From assembly GCF_004403185.1 (NCBI RefSeq), contig NZ_SOHJ01000011.1:372001-436000 (forward strand): a stretch of 64,000 nt of DNA, given 5' to 3'. The position numbers and the translations under genes were made by a program. The notes under the pieces were generated by a model. That model saw only the letters and a list, made by a program, of their open reading frames with translations, was not told the DNA's origin and searched no databases. Shown piece by piece: positions 55,821 through 64,000 of this stretch (its first letter is position 1; every line of letters begins with the position of its first letter). Origin of the DNA: Cryobacterium suzukii. GTDB lineage: Bacteria > Actinomycetota > Actinomycetes > Actinomycetales > Microbacteriaceae.

Positions 55821-56999
55821 CTATGCGGGCAGGACCCTGATCGTGAACGTCCTGCGTGCAGTCGCACCGGTATTGTCCCTAACCTCCACGGTAAAGGTGA
55901 ACGTCCCGGCCCTCGTCGGCGTGCCCGTGACTCTGGCCTCCGGCCTGTTCTCCAGGGTGTTTCCAACGAAGCGAGTTCCGTCCGGAACATTGCCGGAAGC
56001 CTGTTTGAACTTGAACGTCGACGGCCCCGGTGGATCGCTGCAAACGACGTAACCCAAATACGACTGTCCCACCGTGGCATCGGGCATTTGTGCCGGAGTG
56101 AGAAAGGCGAGTTGCTCGGCGGCGGCCACCGAGGCTGAAGCGTTCTCGGACGCGGCAGACGTATTCCCGGCGGCGTCGAAAGCGGCCACAGTGTACGTAT
56201 AGGTGCCAACGGTGAGGCCGGAATCGATGAAGCTCGCCGAATCCGTCGTACCTAGGAAGGCGCCGTTACGATTGACGCGGTAACCGGTCACCCGGGTGTC
56301 GTCCGTGCTGACTCCCCAACTCAGGCTGACCGTGGATCCGACGACAGTAGTCGCCAGATTCGTCGGAATCGAGGGAGCGGTGGTATCCGTGACCGGCGGT
56401 TGCGGCACCGTTACCGAAGCGCTGTTGCTGGCCGCAGATACATTGCCCGCACCGTCAACGGCAGCGACCGAATACGTGTAGGTTCCGGGGCTGCGGCCGC
56501 TGTCGTTATAGAAGGTGTTCAGCACGGTGGTGATCACGACGCCGTTGCGGGTCACCCGGTACCCCGTGACGCCCACATTGTCGGTACTGGCGGTCCAGCC
56601 AAGATCCGCGGTGGTGCCGGAGAGTGTCGCCGTCACGTTGGCGGGCACACTGGGAGCGGCGGTGTCCGACGTCGGCGGCCGCGTTACGGCGCACCCGGAC
56701 AGCGTCCTGGTGGTCACTGCTGTTGAGCCGTCCCGCATGTCCACCGTGCAGTCGGCGGGCGCTGAATACGGGTCACGAACGATGCGGAACTTACCCGAGC
56801 TGTCACTGCGGCCCATCACGACGTTATCCACACTGATGTCGCGGGAGGCAATGGCGGTCCCCTCAATCCGCAGAGCTGAACCGCTGACCTCCGCCCTTAA
56901 AACGGAAACGACAGCTGCCGCCGGTGTTGCGGTGATCAAACCGGGCAGCATGGCAGCCAACAAAATGGCCGCGACAGCCAGATACTTTCTACTGAGCAT
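55821..56999 (-). CDS. Secreted fibronectin type III domain protein
   Basis: 392 residues. The signal peptide is AAILLAAMLPGLITATPAAA, with cleavage near residue 29. A small beta domain of about 75 residues contains a CTVDMRDGSTAVTTRTLSGC module. Two FN3 domains follow (about 108-200 and 205-290, with GWTASTDNVGVTGYRVTRNG and LSWGVSTDDTRVTGYRVNRN), then an Ig-like cadherin-type C-terminal domain with RVTGTPTRAGTFTFTVEVRD. No catalytic domain or sortase motif is seen. The ATG at 56999 has GAGGAC eight bases upstream. Probably a surface or binding protein. Confidence 0.85.
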   Translation of the reverse strand: MLSRKYLAVAAILLAAMLPGLITATPAAAVVSVLRAEVSGSALRIEGTAIASRDISVDNVVMGRSDSSGKFRIVRDPYSAPADCTVDMRDGSTAVTTRTLSGCAVTRPPTSDTAAPSVPANVTATLSGTTADLGWTASTDNVGVTGYRVTRNGVVITTVLNTFYNDSGRSPGTYTYSVAAVDGAGNVSAASNSASVTVPQPPVTDTTAPSIPTNLATTVVGSTVSLSWGVSTDDTRVTGYRVNRNGAFLGTTDSASFIDSGLTVGTYTYTVAAFDAAGNTSAASENASASVAAAEQLAFLTPAQMPDATVGQSYLGYVVCSDPPGPSTFKFKQASGNVPDGTRFVGNTLENRPEARVTGTPTRAGTFTFTVEVRDNTGATARRTFTIRVLPA

Positions 57000-57386
57000 G
57001 ATCATGTCCTCACTCTGAGGTTCCGATAGAGGATGCCGATCCCTGTAGCGTTTCCCAGCGACGGCATCCGCTGATGCACGAGACCATCCATACCGCAACC
57101 GGTATCAAACCTGTGGCGGGGTTCCCGGTCTGGACAACGGGCTCAAGTCAAACGAGGCACGCAATGAAACCAAACCCGTAGCGGGACTGTACCCCATTCA
57201 TCTTGAATTGCAAGGTCACGCATGGTGATACTTCCGCGGCTCTGCCGAATCACCGGGTAGCCCCGAGGCCCGCGAGCCGCGAGCCCGCAGGCGCGATCGG
57301 CGCGAAGTCGGCACGCCGACAGCCACCGCGACCCTGACGAATTGGATCGATCGGCTGATCCGGGCCTCGGCCGTGGCCCGTCAAAT
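57000..57386. other. Intergenic region, 387 bases, nothing firmly assigned
   Basis: No gene is recognised between the FN3 protein and the aldo/keto reductase. It contains a small inverted repeat around 57090-57108 (ATACCG and CGGTAT) and must hold the FN3 promoter on the minus strand, but I cannot identify it with confidence. Confidence 0.5.
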
Positions 57387-58373
57387 TTACCAGCGCGGGT
57401 GGATCTGCTCCCGCAGGAGCCGGTCGTAGATGTCCTGCACGCCCTCGTTGAAGGCGACGCCAAGCGGCTCGGCCACGCCGGCCGCGGCATTCCCCTGCGC
57501 TTGCGCGACCGAGCGGGCTCCCGGGATGACGGCGCTCACGCCGTCGATCTGGGCGACCCAAGCCAGCGCGGCCTGGGCCGGCGTGAGGCCGGCCGGAGTT
57601 AGGGCGGCGAATTCGGTCGCGGCCTGCAGGCCGACCTCGAAGTCGACGCCGGAGAAGGTCTCGCCGACGTCAAAGTGGCTGCCGTCACGGTTGAAGTTGC
57701 GGTGGTCGCTGTCGGCGAACACGGTCTCGTGAGAATATTTGCCGGTGAGCAGGCCGCTGGCCAGCGGAACCCGGGCGATGATGCCGACCCCGGCGGCGCG
57801 GGCGGCGGGCAGCACCTCATCGAGCGGCTTAAGCCGAAAGGCATTCAGGATGATCTGCACCGTGGCGACACCCGGGTGACTGATCGCGGCGACGGCCTGG
57901 TCGCAGGTCTCCACGCTCACGCCATAATTCTTGATGACACCCTCGTCGACGAGGGTGTCGAGTGCGTCGTAGACCTCGCCGGAGTCGAAGACCGCGCTCG
58001 GCGGGCAGTGCAGTTGCACGAGGTCGAGGGTGTCCATGCCGAGGTTGGTGCGCGACCGGTCGGTCCACTCGCGGAAGTTCGCGAGCACGAAATTCTCCGG
58101 CAGCTGCTGCACCCGGCGACCCATTTTAGTGGCGACGGTGATCTCCGCACCTGGAGCGTCGTGCGCAAGAAAATGCCCGATCAGACGCTCACTGCGGCCG
58201 TCACCGTAGACATCCGCTGTGTCAAAGAAAGTGACGCCGGCGTCAGCGGAAGCTGCCAGCACGCCGGTCGCGTCGGCGTCAGACACGGCGCCCCAGTCGC
58301 CCCCGAGCTGCCAGGTGCCCAGGCCGATCACGGAAACAATGCGGCCAGTTCGTCCGAGGATTCGTTTTTGCAT
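57387..58373 (-). CDS. Aldo/keto reductase
   Basis: 328 residues of the AKR family (YhdN/IolS-like). Motifs are VIGLGTWQLGGDWG, DTADVYGDGRSERLIG, VATKMGRRVQQL and LVQLHCPPS. His of the LHCPP motif and Tyr of VYGDG are the catalytic residues. The C-terminus AVIPGARSVAQAQGNAAAG binds NADPH. TAAGCT is six bases upstream of the ATG at 58373 (58380-58385), a leaderless start. Substrate unknown. Confidence 0.9.
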   Translation of the reverse strand: MQKRILGRTGRIVSVIGLGTWQLGGDWGAVSDADATGVLAASADAGVTFFDTADVYGDGRSERLIGHFLAHDAPGAEITVATKMGRRVQQLPENFVLANFREWTDRSRTNLGMDTLDLVQLHCPPSAVFDSGEVYDALDTLVDEGVIKNYGVSVETCDQAVAAISHPGVATVQIILNAFRLKPLDEVLPAARAAGVGIIARVPLASGLLTGKYSHETVFADSDHRNFNRDGSHFDVGETFSGVDFEVGLQAATEFAALTPAGLTPAQAALAWVAQIDGVSAVIPGARSVAQAQGNAAAGVAEPLGVAFNEGVQDIYDRLLREQIHPRW

Positions 58374-58379
58374 GTCCCC

Positions 58380-58385
58380 AGCTTA
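58380..58385 (-). promoter_or_regulatory. TAAGCT -10 element, leaderless start of the aldo/keto reductase gene
   Basis: On the minus strand TAAGCT, GGGGAC, then ATG at 58373. Confidence 0.45.
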
Positions 58386-58445
58386 GGCACCGGATGCACG
58401 TCGCGGCCGCACCGTCTTGCTGGCTGCCGGGCGCGCGCGACGCCG

Positions 58446-59750
58446 CTAACGACTCCCGATCCGCTCGGCGATCAGTGGACCGCCATCCAGCACGGGCTCC
58501 CCCGGATCGCCGATGCGCCAGGCACCAGCAACGGCCTCGAGCGCCCGGGCGAACCGCGCCGGCTCGTCGGCGCTGAGTGTAAAGAGCGGCTGGCCCTTGA
58601 CCACGGCGTCACCGGGCTTGGCGTGCAGGTCAATTCCGGCGGCATGTTGCACCGGATCCTGCTTGCGCGCCCGGCCAGCACCGAGCCGCCAGGCGCCGAT
58701 GCCGAACGGCAGCGCCTGCTGGTCGACCAGCACGCCGCTCCTCTCGGCGAGCACGACGTGGGTTTCGCGCGCGACCGGCAACGCGGCATCCGGGTCGCCG
58801 CCCTGCGCCCGAATCACAGCACGCCACTTGTCCATGGCGCGGCCGTCCCTAAGCGCTGCTCCCACGTCGACGCCGGTGATTCCGGCGAGCGAGAGCATCT
58901 GTTCGGCGAGGGCTACCGTGAGTTCCACCACGTCCGCCGGCCCGCCGCCGGCCAGTACCTCGACCGATTCGCGCACCTCGTTGGCGTTGCCGATGGCCAA
59001 ACCGAGCGGCACGTTCATGTTGGTCAGCAGAGCGGATGTCGCCACCCCGGCATCCTCACCGAGCTCGACCATCGTGCGTGCCAGTTCGCGTGATCGCTCG
59101 ATGTCTTTCAGGAAGGCGCCGGAGCCGAACTTCACATCGAGTACGAGCGCACTGGTGCCCTCGGCGATCTTCTTCGACATGATGGACGACGCGATCAGCG
59201 GAATCGATTCGACCGTGCCGGTGATGTCGCGCAGGGCGTAGAGCTTGCCGTCGGCCGGGGCCAGCCCGCTGCCGGCCGCGCAGACCACACCGCCGATCTC
59301 CTTCAGCTGCTTGAGCATTTCGGCGTTGGTGAGATTGGCCCGCCAGCCGGGAATCGACTCAAGCTTGTCGAGGGTACCGCCGGTGTGGCCTAGGCCACGG
59401 CCGGAGAGCTGCGGCACCGCCGCCCCGAACACCGCGACGAGCGGCATCAGCGGCAGGGTGATCTTGTCGCCGACACCGCCGGTGGAATGTTTGTCGGTGG
59501 TCGGTTTGCCGAGGCCGGCAAAACTCATGCGCTCACCGCTCGCGAGCATAGCCATGGTGAGGGCGCGAATCTCGCTGCGGCTCATGCCGTTCAGAAAGAT
59601 GGCCATGGTCATGGCGGCCATCTGCTCGTCGCCGACATAACCACGCGTGTAGGCGTCGATCAGCCAGTTGATCTGCGGCTCGCTGAGTTCGCCGCGGTCG
59701 CGCTTGGTGTGAATGAGGTCTACGGCGTCAAAAGCTTCGATGGTGGTCAT
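58446..59750 (-). CDS. deoA: Thymidine phosphorylase
   Basis: 434 residues. The thymidine/pyrimidine-nucleoside phosphorylase signature SGRGLGHTGGTLDKLE spans 116-131. The phosphate-binding region is KHSTGGVGDK (87-96). Cleaves thymidine or uridine-type nucleosides to base and (deoxy)ribose-1-phosphate. The ATG overlaps the cytidine deaminase stop by four bases (ATGA at 59747-59750), so the two proteins are coupled in pyrimidine nucleoside salvage. Confidence 0.96.
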   Translation of the reverse strand: MTTIEAFDAVDLIHTKRDRGELSEPQINWLIDAYTRGYVGDEQMAAMTMAIFLNGMSRSEIRALTMAMLASGERMSFAGLGKPTTDKHSTGGVGDKITLPLMPLVAVFGAAVPQLSGRGLGHTGGTLDKLESIPGWRANLTNAEMLKQLKEIGGVVCAAGSGLAPADGKLYALRDITGTVESIPLIASSIMSKKIAEGTSALVLDVKFGSGAFLKDIERSRELARTMVELGEDAGVATSALLTNMNVPLGLAIGNANEVRESVEVLAGGGPADVVELTVALAEQMLSLAGITGVDVGAALRDGRAMDKWRAVIRAQGGDPDAALPVARETHVVLAERSGVLVDQQALPFGIGAWRLGAGRARKQDPVQHAAGIDLHAKPGDAVVKGQPLFTLSADEPARFARALEAVAGAWRIGDPGEPVLDGGPLIAERIGSR

Positions 59751-60175
59751 GGCGTGGGTTCCTTCACAGCGTGGTACTCGGCGAGTTGCCGCGGCCCAAA
59801 AGCATCCGGCAGCACCTCGTCGATGGTTTTGACGCCGGAGACCGTTTCGAGCAGCATGCCTGGTGCGGAGTGCTCATAGAGCAACTGTCGGCAGCGGCCG
59901 CACGGCATGAGAATGCCGCCGTTGCCGTCGACACAGGTGAACGCGACGAGCTGGCCGCCGCCGCTTCGATGCAGCGCGGAGACCAGACCGCATTCCGCGC
60001 ACAGGGTGAGGCCGTAGGAGGCGTTTTCCACGTTGCATCCGCTGATCACCCGCCCGTCATCGACCAGCGCCGCGACACCAACCGGAAACTTCGAGTACGG
60101 CACGTAAGCGGTAGCCATGGCGGCGAGGGCCTGCGAGCGTAGCAAGGCCCAGTCCACCAAATCAGCCTGGATCAT
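59747..60175 (-). CDS. cdd: Cytidine deaminase
   Basis: 142 residues, small homotetrameric type. The zinc ligands and proton shuttle are Cys59-Ala-Glu61 (TLCAEC) and Cys92 with Cys95 (PCGRCRQLL). Deaminates cytidine or deoxycytidine to uridine derivatives. The ATG at 60175 overlaps the stop of the upstream ABC permease gene by four bases. Confidence 0.96.
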   Translation of the reverse strand: MIQADLVDWALLRSQALAAMATAYVPYSKFPVGVAALVDDGRVISGCNVENASYGLTLCAECGLVSALHRSGGGQLVAFTCVDGNGGILMPCGRCRQLLYEHSAPGMLLETVSGVKTIDEVLPDAFGPRQLAEYHAVKEPTP

Positions 60176-61470
60176 GATTTTATGTACGGCTTGCCCGATG
60201 CGGCCGGCCCACGCGAGCGGCCCACCAGCCCGGCGACGGCGAAGATGGTCACGAGGTAGGGCAGCATGAGCATGAACTCGCTCGGCACCGGCGAGCCGAT
60301 GATGCTCAGTACGCTCTGCAGGTTGCTCGCGAAGCCGAACAGCAGCGCCGCGAGTGTCGCCCGAATCGGATCCCAACGCCCGAAGATCACCGCAGCGAGA
60401 GCGATGAAGCCCGCGCCCGCAGTCATCTCCTTGCCGAAGGCTCCGACCGACCCCAGCGTGAAGTACGCGCCGCCCGCCCCGGCGATCGCGCCGGCGAGCG
60501 ACACGTTCCAGAATCGGGTGGCAGCCACCTTGATACCGACTGTGTCAGCGGCTTGCGGATGCTCCCCCACGGCTCGCAAACGCAGGCCCCACTTGGTATG
60601 GAAAATACCGAAGTACACCGCGATGACAGCGAAGTACATGATGTATACGATCAGGGTCTGACGGAACAGCACCGGGCCCAGAATCGGAATCTCACTGAGG
60701 AACGGAATGTTGATGCGGTCAAACTTGGGCGGTTGGTTGAGGGTCGCCGCGTTCGGGGCCAACAACTGCGTGAACAGGAAGCCGGTGACACCGGAGACCA
60801 GCACGTTGAGCACCACACCGACGATGACCTGGTCAACGAAGTACTTGATTGAGAACGCCGCGAGTACAAAAGCCACGAGTACTCCGGCCAACATGGCGGC
60901 GAGCAGCCCGAGCAGCGGCTGCCCGGTGATGCTCGCGACGAGCGCCGAGGTGAACGCGCCGGCGAGCAGCTGCCCCTCGATGGCCACGTTGACGACGCCG
61001 ACCCGTTCTGAGATCACACCGCCGAGGGCACCGAAGATGAGCGGTACGGCGAGGCTGAGGGACCCGAAGAGCAGGCCGGGAATCGGAATCGACGCGCCGG
61101 CTGACGCCCAGGCCAAAAAACCAAGCAGCAGCAGGAATGCGAACACACCGATAAGCCAGATCGGTGTCTTGCGCGAATTGCGCACGAGCCAGGCGCTGCC
61201 GGTCGCGATGGCCAGCAGCAGCACTGATATCACGATGCCGGTCGCCCGGGTCGGAAAGTCAACGGTCGGCAGCTGGATTAGGTCGGAGGTCGTGGACAGC
61301 ACCATGGTGCTGATGCCGTCTCTCCCAAACGCGACGAGCATGATCGCGCCGAGTACGGTGAATATGCCGAGCGCGATCGGCGTTTTCCAGCTGCGGATGA
61401 CCGCGGTCGCCGGGCCGTCGTCGGGCGGGGTCGGCTGGGTGGGCAGGCTGACGGGGGCAATGGTGCTCAT
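60172..61470 (-). CDS. Nucleoside-type ABC transporter permease (BmpD/YufQ-like)
   Basis: 432 residues with about ten helices, of the branched-chain/ribose permease family used by BMP-type nucleoside importers. Conserved PLIFGALGGVISERVGVVNV and GLRLRAVGEHPQAADTVGIK are typical. In an operon with cdd and deoA, so nucleoside uptake is the clear context. ATGA overlaps on both sides (60172 and 61467). Confidence 0.92.
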   Translation of the reverse strand: MSTIAPVSLPTQPTPPDDGPATAVIRSWKTPIALGIFTVLGAIMLVAFGRDGISTMVLSTTSDLIQLPTVDFPTRATGIVISVLLLAIATGSAWLVRNSRKTPIWLIGVFAFLLLLGFLAWASAGASIPIPGLLFGSLSLAVPLIFGALGGVISERVGVVNVAIEGQLLAGAFTSALVASITGQPLLGLLAAMLAGVLVAFVLAAFSIKYFVDQVIVGVVLNVLVSGVTGFLFTQLLAPNAATLNQPPKFDRINIPFLSEIPILGPVLFRQTLIVYIMYFAVIAVYFGIFHTKWGLRLRAVGEHPQAADTVGIKVAATRFWNVSLAGAIAGAGGAYFTLGSVGAFGKEMTAGAGFIALAAVIFGRWDPIRATLAALLFGFASNLQSVLSIIGSPVPSEFMLMLPYLVTIFAVAGLVGRSRGPAASGKPYIKS

Positions 61471-62774
61471 TTCGCTGCCACCTCCGTGACGATGATGGGG
61501 CGCGGACGGCGCGGGGTGTCCCCCGGCGTCGGCAGGCGGAAGATAGCGCGCACCAGCGGTGGGGCCGCGATGAACAGCACGATGAGGGACTGTACAACGA
61601 GGACGATATCAATGGGCACGCCTTCCGCGGCCTGCATCGAGAAGCTGCCGGCCTTGAACGCTCCGAAGAGGATGCCCGCCACGAAGACTCCCCAGGGCCT
61701 GGACCGTCCGAGGAGCGCGACGGTGATCGCGTCGAAGCCGATGCCGGAGTCGACCGTGGCGCCGAACCCGCTCGTGGTGGTGCCGAGCACCTGGTTGATG
61801 CCGGCCAGGCCGACGAGGCCACCGGAGAGCAGCATGGCGTACACATACATGCGCTGCACACTGATGCCGGCAACGCGGGCGGCGTTCGGGTTCTCCCCGA
61901 CAGCGCGAAACTGAAAGCCCAGGTTGGACCGAGACAGCAGCCACCAGGTGAAGATGGTGGCGGCAATCACGAGGATGAAACCGAGGTGCAGGTTGTAGTC
62001 CGCGCCGAGCAGTTCGGGAAAGACTGCCGTTTCTTTGCTGGCCGGACTCTTGGGAGTGTTCGATCCCGGAGTCCGCAGGAATCCCTCGCGCAGCAGGTAG
62101 CTCACGAGGTAGAAGGCGACGTAGTTGAGCATGATCGTCGTGATCACTTCGTGCGCGCCCGTCCGGGCCTTCAACAGACCGACGATCCCTCCCCACAGTG
62201 CTCCGCCGAGAATGCCTGCAACGAGCGCCGCTACCAGGTGGATGCCGTACGGCAGGTCGACCGCGAAGGCCACCCAGCCGCCGATCGCGGCGGCAATGAG
62301 CATCTGGCCGCGGCCGCCGATGTTGAACAGGCCGACACGGAAACCGAGGGCAACGCCGAGACCGGCCGCGATCAGCGGGGTTGCGAAGACGAGCGTCTCG
62401 GTGAAGGGGGTGATCCCCTCCGCGAAGCTGTCCCGACCGAAGTTGTAGATCGACCCCTGGAACAGAGCAGAGTAGGCCCCGGAGACGGCGCCCCAGACGT
62501 TACCGAGCAGGTCGCTTGGTCGGGAGAAGAAGTAGCCGGCCGATTGCTGCACGTCGTCATTGGTGGCGGCGATCATGACGGCGCCAACGAGCAGGGCGAG
62601 CACGACGGCGAGAACCGAGATTATGGCACTGCCGCTCGTGATCTCACGGAACACGCCGTGCCAGCGGGATTCCGCATCGGTTTGCGGCCGGTCCCGCCGC
62701 GACGCGGGCTTGATGGCCTGACCTGCGGGCGGAGTTGCCGACCCCGGCGGAGTTTGCGGCGGGGTGTCGCTCAT
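61467..62774 (-). CDS. Nucleoside-type ABC transporter permease (BmpC/YufP-like)
   Basis: 435 residues. The hydrophilic N-terminus (about 60) is followed by about ten helices. The segments FAVGLFNIGGRGQMLIAAAI-like (GFRVGLFNIGGRGQMLIA) and GFQFRAVGENPNAARVAGIS are characteristic. Forms the heterodimeric channel with the next permease. Overlaps the ATPase gene by four bases at 62771. Confidence 0.92.
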   Translation of the reverse strand: MSDTPPQTPPGSATPPAGQAIKPASRRDRPQTDAESRWHGVFREITSGSAIISVLAVVLALLVGAVMIAATNDDVQQSAGYFFSRPSDLLGNVWGAVSGAYSALFQGSIYNFGRDSFAEGITPFTETLVFATPLIAAGLGVALGFRVGLFNIGGRGQMLIAAAIGGWVAFAVDLPYGIHLVAALVAGILGGALWGGIVGLLKARTGAHEVITTIMLNYVAFYLVSYLLREGFLRTPGSNTPKSPASKETAVFPELLGADYNLHLGFILVIAATIFTWWLLSRSNLGFQFRAVGENPNAARVAGISVQRMYVYAMLLSGGLVGLAGINQVLGTTTSGFGATVDSGIGFDAITVALLGRSRPWGVFVAGILFGAFKAGSFSMQAAEGVPIDIVLVVQSLIVLFIAAPPLVRAIFRLPTPGDTPRRPRPIIVTEVAAK

Positions 62775-64000
62775 GCGGCGGCTCCTTCGGTCGGTGCGGG
62801 GGGCAGAGGTGCGGAAGAATTCGGTGCCGGCTCTCCGGCCATCATCAGGCCGAGAACGGCACGGGGCGTGTCCCCGGGCACGATGCCGATGATTCGGCCG
62901 CGGTACATGACCATGATGCGATCGGCGAGCGCGGCGACCTCGTCGAGTTCGGTCGAGATCACGATGACCGCGGCGCCGGCGTCGCGAGTCGCGACGATAC
63001 GCTCGTGCACGAACTCAATCGAGCCCACGTCGAGTCCACGGGTCGGCTGTGCAGCGATGAACAATCGAAGCTCGCGGCTGAGCTCCCGCGCCAACACGAC
63101 CTTTTGCTGGTTACCACCCGACAGGCGCCCGACAGGCGTGTCAATGCCCTGCGAGCGCACGTCGAATTCTTTGACCTTGGCGGTGGCGAATTCGGCGAGC
63201 AGCGCGAGTTGCAGGTTAAAGCGTTTGACGAACGGCAGCGCGTGGGAGCGGTCGAGCATGAGGTTCTCGGCGATTGTGAACCCGCCCACGAGGCCGTCTT
63301 CGGTGCGGTCTTCGGGCACGAAGCCCACGCCGGCGTCGAGCACCTGGCGCACCGAGTGTCCGCGCAGGGTTTTTCCATCGAGGGTGATCTCACCGACCAC
63401 GCGCGGCTGCAGGCCCATCAGGGCTTCGGTCAGTTCGGTCTGTCCGTTGCCCTGCACTCCCGCGATGGCGAGGATTTCGCCGGCGGCCACGGTGAAGCTC
63501 ACATTGTTCACGAGCACCTGGCCGCGCGGGTCGATCACGGTCAGCCCCGACACGACGAGGGCGGGCTCGCTCGGCGTTGCGGGCGCTTTGTTAACGGTGA
63601 GGTCGACGGCCCGGCCGACCATGAGCGAGGCGAGCTCTTCGTTGGTGGCGGTCGGACTGGCTTCGCCGACGACCTTTCCCAGACGGATGACCGTGATGCG
63701 GTCAGCAACTTCACGCACCTCGCGCAGTTTGTGCGTGATGAAGACGATGGAGGTTCCGGCGGCCTTGAGCTGGCGCATGATGGCCATGAGTTCGTCGGTC
63801 TCCTGCGGCGTGAGCACGGCGGTCGGCTCGTCGAAGACGAGCACCTTCGCGTCTTGGGAGAGCGCCTTGATGATCTCGACCCGCTGCTGCACACCAACGG
63901 GGAGGTCTTCGATCAGGGCATCCGGGTCGACGGCGAACCCGAATCGATCGGAAATTTGCTTGACCCGCACGCGCGCAGCCGCAAGGTCAAGCCGCCCACC
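62771..64000 (-). CDS. Nucleoside-type ABC transporter, ATP-binding protein with two NBDs (partial, cut by window edge)
   Basis: The last roughly 410 residues of a double ATPase. The end of the first NBD shows LPVGVQQRVEIIKALSQDAK and LVFDEPTAVLTPQE. The second NBD is complete, with the Walker A-like GVQGNGQTEL, the signature LSGGNQQKVVLARELS and the degenerate Walker B-like FIAAQPTRGLDVGSIEF. Most likely the BmpB/YufO class. The N-terminus and the first Walker A are beyond 64000. Top of the nucleoside salvage operon together with whatever lies upstream, probably a BMP-family binding protein. Confidence 0.93.
   Translation of the reverse strand, partial: GGRLDLAAARVRVKQISDRFGFAVDPDALIEDLPVGVQQRVEIIKALSQDAKVLVFDEPTAVLTPQETDELMAIMRQLKAAGTSIVFITHKLREVREVADRITVIRLGKVVGEASPTATNEELASLMVGRAVDLTVNKAPATPSEPALVVSGLTVIDPRGQVLVNNVSFTVAAGEILAIAGVQGNGQTELTEALMGLQPRVVGEITLDGKTLRGHSVRQVLDAGVGFVPEDRTEDGLVGGFTIAENLMLDRSHALPFVKRFNLQLALLAEFATAKVKEFDVRSQGIDTPVGRLSGGNQQKVVLARELSRELRLFIAAQPTRGLDVGSIEFVHERIVATRDAGAAVIVISTELDEVAALADRIMVMYRGRIIGIVPGDTPRAVLGLMMAGEPAPNSSAPLPPAPTEGAAA

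Noticed and set aside
57675-59093. Plus-strand frame of 472 codons opposite the aldo/keto reductase and deoA
   Set aside because: Runs across two genes with clear catalytic motifs on the other strand.

Overview
The window is about 64 kb of high-GC actinobacterial chromosome. Proline/arginine-rich codon use, IdeR/DtxR-type iron boxes, many GTG starts, many start codons sitting exactly where leaderless transcripts would begin, a DUF222/13E12-type HNH protein, and an actinobacterial-type HrpA and Stealth protein all point that way. The overall look fits Microbacteriaceae, but there is no rRNA or marker phylogeny here to prove it. I saw no rRNA, tRNA, IS element, integrase or CRISPR array. The DNA is mostly ordinary chromosome with a few accessory-looking islands.

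Layout. 1-7.0 kb: a glycolate/glyoxylate assimilation operon (IclR regulator divergent from hyi, tartronate semialdehyde reductase, gcl, a FAD/Fe-S dehydrogenase and a separate cysteine-rich CCG subunit). 7.0-10.0 kb: PhoD-like phosphatase, 2H phosphoesterase, a DUF7002-like protein. 10.0-15.7 kb: an unusual cluster with three diverged NERD-domain proteins, a secreted HNH/excalibur nuclease and small membrane proteins, with shared CCCC-N5-GGGG palindromes in the control regions. 15.8-22.9 kb: PepSY remnant, rraA, a polar amino acid ABC transporter, an N-succinylamino-acid racemase-type enolase-superfamily enzyme with a GNAT partner, and a divergent PucR regulator. 23-29.8 kb: HNH protein, acylphosphatase, membrane protein with a coupled leader ORF, an amine oxidase that appears circularly permuted, SDR, methyltransferase. 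29.9-34.9 kb: a type III polyketide synthase, methyltransferase and FAD monooxygenase operon (phenolic lipid type), PAP2 phosphatase, MDR oxidoreductase. 35-42 kb: CpdA-like phosphodiesterase, Stealth sugar-phosphate transferase, DUF1761, DUF255 thioredoxin-like protein, PnuC, aldo/keto reductase. 42.1-46.2 kb: HrpA helicase. 46.2-48.8 kb: a second polar amino acid ABC transporter paralogous to the first. 49-55.7 kb: GNAT protein and an IdeR-controlled siderophore uptake operon with a divergent MFS transporter. 55.8-57 kb: secreted fibronectin type III protein. 57.4-64 kb: aldo/keto reductase and a pyrimidine nucleoside salvage operon (BmpB/C/D-type ABC importer, cytidine deaminase, thymidine phosphorylase), cut by the right edge.

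How it works together. The cell is equipped to scavenge small organic carbon and nitrogen (glycolate, amino acids, nucleosides, NMN/nicotinamide riboside) and iron, with tight, translationally coupled operons (ATGA, GTGA and TGATG junctions). The observations most worth follow-up are the permuted amine oxidase, the NERD cluster with its shared palindromes, the repeated TANNNT-N6-start leaderless signature, and the IdeR boxes that cover start codons.
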